Source: Holdemanella porci (GTDB lineage: Bacteria; Bacillota_I; Bacilli_A; Erysipelotrichales; Erysipelotrichaceae). Taken from it: 5,975 nucleotides of DNA. The notes under the pieces were generated by a model. It was not told the DNA's origin. It did not search any database and was given only the letters and a program-made list of their open reading frames with translations. Location: assembly GCF_019052655.1 (NCBI RefSeq), contig NZ_JAHQVB010000091.1, forward strand, positions 1 to 5,975, in the 5' to 3' direction. The position numbers and the translations under genes are program-made. Below, piece after piece: positions 1 through 5,794 of the stretch (its first letter is position 1; each line of letters opens with the position of its first letter).

Positions 1-138
1 TGGATCCATCAACAAGGCTAATCTTCTTTTATTATCTTTTCATGAATAATTCAGGCTATATATTAACTCAAAATACACTTAAGTTAGTTGTATCCGTTTT
101 CATTAAACTAAAAGGTGCAAATGATACTAAAAAGTACC

Positions 139-1659
139 TTAGTTGCTTCTACGCTTTTTACGACTATGAATATTCTTAGATACACTACGAATATTTAAAA
201 TTGGAGCCAAGAAAATGATAATAGGATAGATTTCCAAACGACCAATCAACATCGCAAAAGATAAGACGATCTTCGAAAAATCCGAGAACATGGAGAAATT
301 TCCCATTGGACCACAAAGACCATATCCTGGACCTACATTACCAATACAAGTCATAACGGATGTAACCGTTGTTTCAAAATCAAAGTTATTAAATGAAACC
401 AAGAACAACAAGACACCGACAATAATAATGAAACTACAGAAATACGCCATGATCTGAGTGACCACCTCTGTATCTACAACTTTTCCATCCATTGTAATGG
501 CTTCTACTTTTTGTGGATGTAGTAACTTTTGAATATCCAATTTAATTTTCTTTACAATAATCAAAAGACGACTTACCTTAACACCACCACCAGTCGAACC
601 AGCACTCGCACCACAGATTGTTAATAAGAAGAGGATCATCTTACTAAATTGTGGCCAGACACTATAATCACAACTCGAATATCCCGTTGTCGTTATAATT
701 GAACCCACTTGAAAACTTGCCAAACGAATGGATTTGAATACATCAAAATTATACATGGATAAAATATTCAATGTGATACAAATAATTGAAAATAGAATAA
801 TACCTAAATATGTACGCAACTCTTCATTTTTAAAGACCTGTTTGAAATCTTTGATTAATAAAAAGTAATACATATTAAAGTTCACACCAAATAAAATCAT
901 GAAAATCGTAATGATCACTTCATAATACGCATTGTTGTAGGCACCAATACTCGTGTTTTTAATTGCAAAACCACCAGTACCCGCTGTACCAAATGTATTA
1001 CACAACGCATCAAACAATGGCATCTTCCCAATCAAAAGTAAAATGACCTGAATGACAGTCAATCCCATATACATGGTATATAAAATCATAGCCGACTGAC
1101 GCATACGAGGTACTAATTTACCAATGGTAGGACCCGGCGCTTCCGCACGCATAATATGCATATCACGATCATTTGACTTTGGAAGTAAGGCCAAAATGAA
1201 AACCAAGATACCCATACCACCAATCCAGTGTGTAAAGCTACGCCAGAATAGTGTGGCATGCTTCAAATTCTCAACTTCCGTTAAAACACTTGAACCTGTC
1301 GTTGTAAATCCAGACACCGCTTCAAAGAAGCAATCCACAAAAGAAGGAATTTCACCCGACAAGTAGAATGGTAATCCACCAAAGAAAGAAACAACAATCC
1401 AGGCAATACCCACCGCAAGCATTCCATCTTTGGCAAAATAAGAATTCGTTCTCGCCTTTTTACGCGTTAAACCATATCCTAAAACCAAACAAATCCCAAT
1501 TACGATCAAGTAAGAATCAAATAATCCTTCTTGATAAATCAAATCCACTATGACCGGTAACACCATTAAACAGGCTTGCGCAATAAGCACCATACCCAAT
1601 ACATTACCAATTATAGTCCAGTTGAGTTTATGTATATTATGCTTAAGATAGTAAATCAT
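139..1659 (-). CDS. trkH: TrkH/KtrB-type potassium channel subunit, TrkH family
   Basis: Membrane subunit of a Trk potassium-uptake system; K+ passes through it while the cytoplasmic TrkA partner gates it. The 506-residue protein shows the fourfold pore repeat of the SKT family: filter-like segments at GFTTTG (117-122), AGTGGF (226-231), TTTGYS (323-328) and GNVGPGYG (440-447). The glycine-rich AGSTGGGVKVSR stretch (353-364), typical of the gating loop of the third repeat, and the GRLEIYP motif near residue 473 are both present. Many hydrophobic segments span the chain, and the C-terminus is basic (SRKKRRSN). The ATG at 1659 is preceded by GAGGG (1666-1670) inside the end of trkA, and the genes overlap by 17 bases, so translational coupling is likely. 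Length and motifs fit an intact gene. I see no convincing terminator after the stop. TrkH rather than KtrB is preferred because of the full-length, two-domain TrkA next door. Confidence 0.96.
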   Translation of the reverse strand: MIYYLKHNIHKLNWTIIGNVLGMVLIAQACLMVLPVIVDLIYQEGLFDSYLIVIGICLVLGYGLTRKKARTNSYFAKDGMLAVGIAWIVVSFFGGLPFYLSGEIPSFVDCFFEAVSGFTTTGSSVLTEVENLKHATLFWRSFTHWIGGMGILVFILALLPKSNDRDMHIMRAEAPGPTIGKLVPRMRQSAMILYTMYMGLTVIQVILLLIGKMPLFDALCNTFGTAGTGGFAIKNTSIGAYNNAYYEVIITIFMILFGVNFNMYYFLLIKDFKQVFKNEELRTYLGIILFSIICITLNILSMYNFDVFKSIRLASFQVGSIITTTGYSSCDYSVWPQFSKMILFLLTICGASAGSTGGGVKVSRLLIIVKKIKLDIQKLLHPQKVEAITMDGKVVDTEVVTQIMAYFCSFIIIVGVLLFLVSFNNFDFETTVTSVMTCIGNVGPGYGLCGPMGNFSMFSDFSKIVLSFAMLIGRLEIYPIIIFLAPILNIRSVSKNIHSRKKRRSN

Positions 1660-3001
1660 TGATATCCCTCAATCCTGCAACCTTACTAATAATAATAACC
1701 GTATCCGATAGTTGAATACGCGTATCACCAGTTGCCACCTTAGAAACACCTTTATGTGTTATATACGCAATGATAATACCCTTACGAATATTTAGATCCT
1801 TAATTGGCACATCAATAAAACGACAATTGTCACGCACTCTAAATTCTAAAGCCTCTACCTTGTCATCCACTAGCTTGATCAAAGATTCAACGTTTGATCC
1901 AACCGTATTCTGCATAGCACGAACATACTGCACGATTTGGTTTGCGGTAATAAACTTAGGCGTAATTGAATTTTCAAGCCCCAACTTATCCAACAAGAAA
2001 CCTAGAGAAACACGATTTACCTTAGGAAGCACATGCGTAACATCATGACTTTGCGCAAACATCGAAATAATGACATTCTCCTCATCATTATCTGTAAGAG
2101 CGATAAAGGCATCCATTTCCTCTAAGGATTCACTCAATAATAATTCATGATCCGTTCCATCTCCATGAATAACCGTTGCCTGTGGGAATTTTTCAACCAA
2201 GTTGATACACTTATCTTTATTCAACTCAATAATTTTAACGGCCATCCCCAATTCAAGTAACATTCTCGTCAAATAATATGTGATACGACCACCACCAACA
2301 ATCATAACCTCATTGACTGTACGATCACTTAAAATACCAATCTTAATAAAGAAACGCTCTAATTGCGTTGCTGAACCCGTTAATGTAAGACGGTCATTTT
2401 CATAAATCACCGTATTTCCATTTGGAATGATGACTTCACCATCACGCAAAATCGTCACAAACAAGACTTCCGTCTTAAAACGACGATTGATATCAACCAC
2501 ACGCATATTTAAAAGTGGGGAATTCTCTGTTACCTTAACTTCAGCAAGCTCAATTCTTCCCTTCGCAAAAGACGATACTTTAATGGAATTTGAGAAACGA
2601 ATCGCACGCAAAATTTCACGAGCCGCCGCCTGCTCTGGATTGATACTCATACTCAATCCCAATTCATCTTTAATCAAACGAACTGTGTTATTGTATTCTG
2701 GATTACGAATACGAGCAATGGTATGTCTAGCTCCCAATTTTTTTGCCAATAAACAACAAATAATATTCACTTCATCCGTTGATGTAGCCGCAATCAACAA
2801 ATCACTCGAAGGTACGCGTGCTTCCAACAATGTGTCTAAACTAGCTCCATTCCCTTGCACACCAACAATATCTAGTTGATTCATTGTACTCGATAATACA
2901 TTCACTTTATTTTCAACCACTGTAATATCATGACCCTCTTGATTCAATTGTTTCGCAATCGCAAAGCCAACTTTCCCATCACCAACTACAACAATTTTCA
3001 T
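1643..3001 (-). CDS. trkA: TrkA, NAD-binding gating subunit of Trk potassium uptake
   Basis: Cytoplasmic regulatory subunit that binds nucleotide and controls the TrkH pore. From the ATG at 3001 the protein has 452 residues, close to the usual length of about 450-460 for two-domain TrkA. The first Rossmann fold starts at once with GDGKVG (7-12) and ends its second strand with an acidic residue, E30, consistent with NAD(H). A first TrkA-C domain lies at about 138-220. A second Rossmann fold has GGGRIT (236-241) and HGDGTD (279-284), and a second TrkA-C domain covers about 370-440. The second glycine motif ends in T, not the usual G or A, so that site may bind nucleotide differently or not at all. 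The start is set by GGAAG (3007-3011), five bases before the ATG; a TTG twelve bases upstream would give four extra residues and swallow that site. It is the first gene of the trkA-trkH operon. Confidence 0.95.
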   Translation of the reverse strand: MKIVVVGDGKVGFAIAKQLNQEGHDITVVENKVNVLSSTMNQLDIVGVQGNGASLDTLLEARVPSSDLLIAATSTDEVNIICCLLAKKLGARHTIARIRNPEYNNTVRLIKDELGLSMSINPEQAAAREILRAIRFSNSIKVSSFAKGRIELAEVKVTENSPLLNMRVVDINRRFKTEVLFVTILRDGEVIIPNGNTVIYENDRLTLTGSATQLERFFIKIGILSDRTVNEVMIVGGGRITYYLTRMLLELGMAVKIIELNKDKCINLVEKFPQATVIHGDGTDHELLLSESLEEMDAFIALTDNDEENVIISMFAQSHDVTHVLPKVNRVSLGFLLDKLGLENSITPKFITANQIVQYVRAMQNTVGSNVESLIKLVDDKVEALEFRVRDNCRFIDVPIKDLNIRKGIIIAYITHKGVSKVATGDTRIQLSDTVIIISKVAGLRDINDLLS

Positions 3002-3011
3002 ATTTTCTTCC

Positions 3012-3037
3012 AAAAAAAATAAATTCCTATACGGAAT
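3012..3037 (-). promoter_or_regulatory. short hairpin plus T-run in the trkA leader
   Basis: On the minus strand ATTCC (3037-3033) pairs with GGAAT (3027-3023) around a five-base loop. The stem is followed by TTA and a run of eight T (3019-3012), which ends right at the trkA Shine-Dalgarno site. The form is that of a weak intrinsic terminator or attenuator. A five-pair stem is short for efficient termination, so function is uncertain. Confidence 0.25.
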
Positions 3038-3046
3038 CTATCTCAA

Positions 3047-3074
3047 GTATAATACAAATCAATATTAAATACAA
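3047..3074 (-). promoter_or_regulatory. candidate trkA-trkH promoter
   Basis: Reading the minus strand, TTGTAT (3074-3069) is followed after 16 bases by TTATAC (3052-3047). The start would lie near 3040, giving a leader of about 40 bases. The region is very AT-rich and TATTAT (3054-3049) is an alternative -10, so the exact hexamers are uncertain. There is no room here for a full ydaO-type c-di-AMP riboswitch. Confidence 0.35.
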
Positions 3075-3117
3075 TTCAACATAAAAACTAGTGATACAGA
3101 AAATTTGTTCACTCTTC

Positions 3118-3145
3118 TTGCATTTTCAATCCATAGTGATATACT
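3118..3145 (+). promoter_or_regulatory. promoter of small RNA element A
   Basis: TTGCAT (3118-3123), a 16-base spacer, then TATACT (3140-3145) preceded by TGA, making an extended -10. The string TGATATACT recurs exactly in front of element B and with one change in front of element C. In all three, exactly 8 bases separate the -10 from CTGG. Confidence 0.6.
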
Positions 3146-3151
3146 AGGCAA

Positions 3152-3232
3152 TACTGGATAATCAAATTGCCTTTTTACCGCTTATCCAGCGTTTCCTATT
3201 TCTTGAGCTGATTTACCCGATCAGCTCTTTTC
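3152..3232 (+). ncRNA. candidate small RNA, element A (two hairpins with terminator)
   Basis: A transcript starting about seven bases after the -10 would begin just before CTGGATAA (3154-3161). That arm pairs perfectly with TTATCCAG (3182-3189) around a 20-base loop. A linker with GTTTCCTAT (3191-3199) follows. Then GAGCTGAT (3205-3212) pairs with ATCAGCTC (3220-3227) around a C-rich seven-base loop, ending in TTTT (3228-3231), a typical intrinsic terminator. The RNA would be about 80 bases. The pyrimidine-rich linker could pair with Shine-Dalgarno sites of mRNAs, as in streptococcal csRNAs; that role is inferred from form only. The kinase remnant begins about 110 bases downstream, so a leader attenuator is the main alternative. 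Elements B and C, which have no plus-strand gene behind them, argue against that. I do not recognise a named family. Confidence 0.6.
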
Positions 3233-3256
3233 TTCGTTTTAACAATCGAGTATAAA

Positions 3257-3271
3257 GCCCTTAGAAAGGGC
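3257..3271 (+). other. small hairpin upstream of the kinase remnant
   Basis: GCCCTT (3257-3262) pairs with AAGGGC (3266-3271) around a three-base loop. The T-run (3290s) comes too late for a normal terminator. A weak TATAAA (3251-3256) just before it could be the -10 of the kinase gene, but I see no good -35. The rest of 3275-3329 shows nothing I can support. Confidence 0.2.
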
Positions 3272-3342
3272 ATAATGGTATTTTTTAAATTGCACTATCT
3301 TACCTGCGCCTTTCCATAGACGCTTTTTTAAGGAGGTGTGTT

Positions 3343-4004
3343 ATGAATACACAATTACTCGAAGCTTTGTGCAAAGATTTTGCGGCCATTTATCAATGTG
3401 AGCTAATCCAAGATACTATCGATATCGTCCGCTTCGACAAAGGAACCCCTATCGATATGGCCATACAAACTTTGGATTTGTATACACTTCACTCCTTTAG
3501 TAAAATGATACATGGTACGATACAAATGGAAAGTAAAGAAAATGCGGGTACAACCTTTTGGATAATTCTTCCTTTACAGATAGATTTTAACCTACAAACT
3601 GCAAAGCCCATTCAAACTAATCCATTAAATCTTACAAATAAGAAAGCACTCCTTGTTGAAGACAATGATATCAACCTAGAAATTGCAACCATTTTGTTGC
3701 AAGATCTTGGGTTTGATTTATCGACTGCTCGAAATGGACAGGAAGCCATTGATCAATTCAAAAAATCTAAGCTTTATACTTTTGATTATATTTTTATGGA
3801 TATTATGATGCCAATTAAAGATGGATTAGAGGCAACAAAAGAAATACGTACCTTACCAAGAAACGATGCGAAAAGCGTACATATTCTTGCGATAAGTGCC
3901 AATGCATTTGAAAGTGATATTCAAGAATGCATTAAAGCAATATGAATGGACATATCGTAAAAGCAATCACTATGGAATTATTAGAAGAAAAATTAGCGAA
4001 ATGA
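3343..4004 (+). pseudogene. remnant of a hybrid sensor histidine kinase (receiver domain retained, frameshifted)
   Basis: A perfect Shine-Dalgarno AAGGAGG (3330-3336) lies six bases before the ATG. Residues 1-45 look like the N-terminal sensory segment of clostridial-type hybrid kinases. They run straight into residues 46-80, which match only the last part of a histidine-kinase ATPase domain (HGTIQMES, then AGTTFWIILPL). The phospho-accepting histidine, N box and first glycine box are missing, so a large internal deletion is likely. Residues 100-200 form a receiver domain: E106 and D107, phospho-acceptor D153 in FMDIMMP, and S185 in the switch position. The frame stops at 3943-3945. The expected ending (MNGHIVKAITMELLEEK, with the conserved lysine) continues in another frame from 3942 to the TGA at 4002-4004, so one base has been lost near 3940. 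It cannot work as a kinase. A shortened receiver-only protein is possible but probably unstable without its last helix. Confidence 0.85.
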
Positions 4005-4028
4005 AAAGGGTGAGATACTTACCCTTTT
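4004..4028. terminator. terminator between converging genes
   Basis: AAAAGGGT (4004-4011) pairs perfectly with ACCCTTTT (4021-4028). On the plus strand the stem extends inward by three pairs, one of them G·U, leaving a three-base loop. The A and T flanks allow use from both directions, but the inner G·U becomes an A·C mismatch on the minus strand, so the plus direction is favoured. It sits directly after the remnant's frameshifted stop and overlaps the stop codon of the Crp/Fnr gene. Confidence 0.75.
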
Positions 4029-4671
4029 AGTCTGCATATGGCTTTAAATAATCTGCATTCAAAATTAAAATCTTATTATCGACTATACGAATTACGTTTT
4101 CTTCTCTTAATCCACGCAAAATACGGTTGACACTGTTTCTGGTAGAAATACCACAGAATCCTGCGATATCATCATTTGTGATCTGCATATCAATCAATAT
4201 ACCTTCCTTGATTTCTTTTCCAGACAAAGAAATCAAATTATAAAGAAATGCGTAGATAGCGCCACTCTTTCCATTCATTGTCATACATTTTTGGCGATAT
4301 AGAGCTCTTTGTAGATTCTCACGATAGTATGCCTCAACATACTCTTTTAGTTTTTCATCTCGCTTTACGGCCCTTGAGAAATCTTCTCGACTTACCAAAC
4401 AAAAAGATGCCTCTTCACTTTCAACACGAATTCTTACACGATACGCAACATCTTCACGAAGTGTGTCGCACATTAACGAAAGAAGATTGGGGCCTTTGTC
4501 GTAAGTTATATTATATTCACGTCCATCCTCTAAAATGGAACTCACCTTTACGACACCTTCCTTTAAAAAAATCATCTTTTCTAAATCGCACATTATAATA
4601 TCATGGTTCTTTTTTGAAACAATTGGGACTTCCATCTTTTCCAGATATTTAAGCACATAGTCACAATTCAT
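4027..4671 (-). CDS. Crp/Fnr-family transcriptional regulator, PrfA-like (paralog 1)
   Basis: Cytoplasmic DNA-binding regulator of 214 residues. It has a cyclic-nucleotide-type beta barrel (about 20-95, with LKEGVVKVSSILEDGRE and NITYDKG), a long dimer helix (about 105-132), and a winged helix-turn-helix (164-193: ITNDDIAGFCGIS, then NSVNRILRGLREENVIR). From memory it follows Listeria PrfA along its length, including the NGK(S/L)G and GKE..(E/D)GI.I motifs before the helix-turn-helix and the ..DYLK.YA ending, but it lacks PrfA's C-terminal tail. The ligand cannot be read from sequence, and no Fnr-type cysteine cluster is seen. The start is the ATG at 4671: AGAGGTGA (4684-4677) lies five bases upstream, and it aligns exactly with the first residue of the paralog. 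An ATG at 4698 has no Shine-Dalgarno and overlaps the likely -10. The gene is monocistronic and faces the kinase remnant. Confidence 0.93.
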   Translation of the reverse strand: MNCDYVLKYLEKMEVPIVSKKNHDIIMCDLEKMIFLKEGVVKVSSILEDGREYNITYDKGPNLLSLMCDTLREDVAYRVRIRVESEEASFCLVSREDFSRAVKRDEKLKEYVEAYYRENLQRALYRQKCMTMNGKSGAIYAFLYNLISLSGKEIKEGILIDMQITNDDIAGFCGISTRNSVNRILRGLREENVIRIVDNKILILNADYLKPYAD

Positions 4672-4696
4672 CTTCGTCACCTCTATCATTATTTCC

Positions 4697-4730
4697 ATTG
4701 TACCATACTTCAGTTGAATCTTGTTAGCAA
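4697..4730 (-). promoter_or_regulatory. promoter and candidate operator of Crp/Fnr paralog 1
   Basis: On the minus strand an extended -10, TGG then TACAAT (4702-4697), gives a start near 4690, just ahead of the Shine-Dalgarno site. There is no good -35. In its place lies TTGCTA, five bases, ATTCAA (4730-4714), an imperfect inverted repeat. Its TTGCTAAC half matches TTGTTAAC upstream of paralog 2 at nearly the same distance (28 versus 29 bases) from the -10. Self-regulation or cross-regulation is inferred. Confidence 0.5.
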
Positions 4731-4765
4731 TTGATATTTATTATATTACGTGTTCCTTACATATA

Positions 4766-4781
4766 CAATTATGGGCAATTG
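4766..4781. promoter_or_regulatory. inverted repeat upstream of element B
   Basis: CAATT (4766-4770), six bases, AATTG (4777-4781) form a dyad just upstream of the -35 of element B and about 64 bases upstream of the paralog 1 start. The position suits an activator or repressor of the divergent promoters. The sequence does not match the TTGYTAAC half-site well, so the binding protein is unknown. Confidence 0.3.
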
Positions 4782-4784
4782 TTT

Positions 4785-4813
4785 TTGTATAATACACAAC
4801 AAGATGATATACT
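4785..4813 (+). promoter_or_regulatory. promoter of small RNA element B
   Basis: TTGTAT (4785-4790), a 17-base spacer, then TATACT (4808-4813) preceded by TGA as an extended -10. TGATATACT is identical to element A, again with 8 bases before CTGG. An alternative -10, TATAAT (4788-4793), overlaps the -35 and would give a transcript about 20 bases longer. Confidence 0.6.
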
Positions 4814-4819
4814 TATTTT

Positions 4820-4913
4820 TGCTGGATAGCGTGTCCATAAAGTAATTTGCATATCCAGTTTCCTATGAATAGAGCTGAATTATTTGCCACATCATCTAGT
4901 TCAGCTCTTTTTT
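4820..4913 (+). ncRNA. candidate small RNA, element B (two hairpins with terminator)
   Basis: Same plan as element A. CTGGATA (4822-4828) pairs with TATCCAG (4852-4858); GC/GC pairs inside (with one bulged A) and a G·U outside can extend the stem. The linker repeats GTTTCCTAT (4858-4866) exactly. AGAGCTGAA (4871-4879) then pairs over nine bases with TTCAGCTCT (4900-4908) around a 20-base loop containing GCCAC, followed by six T (4908-4913). The RNA would be about 94 bases. Loop sequences and lengths differ from A while the stems, the linker and the promoter spacing are kept, which is what a selected RNA would show. It is transcribed away from Crp/Fnr paralog 1, and no plus-strand gene follows, so it is best read as a free-standing small RNA. 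The target is unknown. Confidence 0.68.
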
Positions 4914-4927
4914 CATTTCAAAATCCA

Positions 4928-4936
4928 TGATATAGT
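4928..4936 (+). promoter_or_regulatory. extended -10 of element C
   Basis: TGATATAGT differs by one base from the TGATATACT of elements A and B, and 8 bases again separate it from CTGG (4945-4948). The -35 region is only T-rich, part of the terminator tract of element B, so this promoter may be weak or depend on an activator. Confidence 0.45.
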
Positions 4937-4942
4937 AAATAA

Positions 4943-5028
4943 AACTGGTTGTAACCAACTCATGATAGTCTTTCTTATAATGACCAGTTTTAAGAGTCGG
5001 CATCCCACATTTTAAGTCGGCTCTTTTT
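4943..5028 (+). ncRNA. candidate small RNA, element C (two hairpins with terminator)
   Basis: AAAACTGGT (4941-4949) pairs with ACCAGTTTT (4983-4991), and two G·U pairs extend it inward; the loop is 29 bases with a TCTTTCTT stretch. Without a linker, AAGAGTCGGC (4992-5001) pairs with GTCGGCTCTT (5016-5025) and is followed by a T-run (5024-5028). Two of these ten pairs are G·U on the plus strand and would be A·C mismatches on the minus strand, so the signal points to plus-strand transcription. It keeps the order and promoter spacing of A and B but has different stem sequences and lacks GTTTCCTAT, so it is a more distant relative or an independent RNA. It ends about 20 bases before the stop codon of the convergent Crp/Fnr paralog 2 and may also limit read-through into that gene. 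Confidence 0.5.
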
Positions 5029-5049
5029 ATTTTGTATGAAAAAGGCGGA

Positions 5050-5709
5050 TTATGCATCCATCTTAACATCTACAAATTGTTTTAAATACTCGACATCCAA
5101 GACCATGATTTTATTATACAATGTGCGAATAACATGTTCTTCTCTTAAGCCACGCAAAATACGATTCACGCTATGTCTTGTAGAAATTCCACAGAAACCC
5201 GCAATATCATCGTTTGTGATCTTTAAATCGATCAAAATTCCATCACGCGCTTCTTTTCCAAATATTGTAACCAAATAGTATATAAATGCACATACAGCAC
5301 CATTCTTGCCATTCATCGTCATTAATTCTTGTCTTGAAATTGTTTCCGATAATTTCTTACGATAATACGTATTCACGTATTCCACCAATTCAGAATGTTT
5401 ATTTAATAATTGATTAAATAATTCTTTAGAAACACAATAAAAACTAGCTTCATCACTTTCAACACGAATCATCAATGAAGAAAATTTACAATCAACAACT
5501 GCATCTTTAAACATAGATAAAATATCAAAGCCTTTTAAATACGCAATATTAAATTCACGTCCATCACGCATTAAAACACTGACCTTCACAACACCTTCTT
5601 TTAAAATATATGCATTCTCATCATCCATCTTTAAAAATGTATGTCTTCTTTTACGAATAACAGGCACTTCGTGCTCTGTAAAAAAGTCTAAAAATAATTC
5701 ACGCCCCAT
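5050..5709 (-). CDS. Crp/Fnr-family transcriptional regulator, PrfA-like (paralog 2)
   Basis: A 219-residue relative of the regulator at 4027-4671. The two align without gaps over 214 residues, with about 111 identical by hand count. Identity is highest in the helix-turn-helix (161-190, 27 of 30) and at IRVES.EASF (81-90). Residues 61-80 and 97-110, in the barrel and the start of the dimer helix, are almost unrelated. The protein therefore probably binds the same DNA sites while sensing something else or pairing differently. Resemblance to PrfA is clearest here: EGVVKV, DGREFNIAYLKG, TMNGKNGAVC, GKEARDGILIDL and the YLK.F ending, recalled from memory of the family. It ends in a short VKMDA tail absent from paralog 1. 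The ATG at 5709 follows AAAGGGTGAT (5726-5717). The gene is monocistronic, and its 3' end faces element C. Confidence 0.93.
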   Translation of the reverse strand: MGRELFLDFFTEHEVPVIRKRRHTFLKMDDENAYILKEGVVKVSVLMRDGREFNIAYLKGFDILSMFKDAVVDCKFSSLMIRVESDEASFYCVSKELFNQLLNKHSELVEYVNTYYRKKLSETISRQELMTMNGKNGAVCAFIYYLVTIFGKEARDGILIDLKITNDDIAGFCGISTRHSVNRILRGLREEHVIRTLYNKIMVLDVEYLKQFVDVKMDA

Positions 5710-5739
5710 AATTTAAATCACCCTTTGTCAATATGATTT

Positions 5740-5775
5740 ATTATAACACACTCCTTCTTTTGATACGTTAACAAA
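5740..5775 (-). promoter_or_regulatory. promoter and candidate operator of Crp/Fnr paralog 2
   Basis: On the minus strand an extended -10, TGT then TATAAT (5745-5740), has no clear -35. The -35 zone is covered by an inverted repeat of form TTTGnTAnnnTAnCAAA (5775-5759), with 12 of 17 positions symmetric. Its TTGTTAAC half is shared with the promoter of paralog 1. The TGTTAA within it also equals half of the PrfA box consensus TTAACAnnTGTTAA, and 22 bases separate it from the -10, close to PrfA spacing; the other half does not fit. Overlap with the -35 allows either repression or activation. Confidence 0.5.
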
Positions 5776-5794
5776 TCACACAGATAAGAAAAAA

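Noticed and set aside
106..144. Hairpin overlapping the trkH stop (AACTAAAAGGT with ACCTTAGTT) as a terminator
   Set aside because: The stem needs a two-base bulge, the loop is 19 bases, and no T-run follows on the minus strand.
3..179. Open plus-strand frame through the left edge into the trkH region
   Set aside because: The translation has no family resemblance, no ribosome site is visible, and half of it is antisense to the C-terminal coding part of trkH.
3091..3112. GTGA-N14-TCAC dyad before element A as a Crp site
   Set aside because: The spacing is far longer than the Crp consensus TGTGA-N6-TCACA and the inner positions are not symmetric.
3002..3117. c-di-AMP (ydaO-type) riboswitch upstream of trkA
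   Set aside because: The likely leader is only about 40 bases, far shorter than this riboswitch class, and no matching conserved blocks are seen.
4865..4918. Short plus-strand peptide frame inside element B
   Set aside because: No ribosome site precedes the ATG, which lies in the conserved linker, and the frame runs through the terminator stem.
3143..5028. Elements A, B and C as CRISPR or intergenic REP/BIME-type repeats
   Set aside because: There are only three dispersed copies, they share a promoter and terminator polarity, and no uniform repeat-spacer structure exists.
4118..5190. Near-identical DNA blocks in the two regulator genes as a mobile repeat
   Set aside because: The similarity follows the conserved helix-turn-helix codons of paralogous genes and falls off elsewhere; no terminal repeats flank it.
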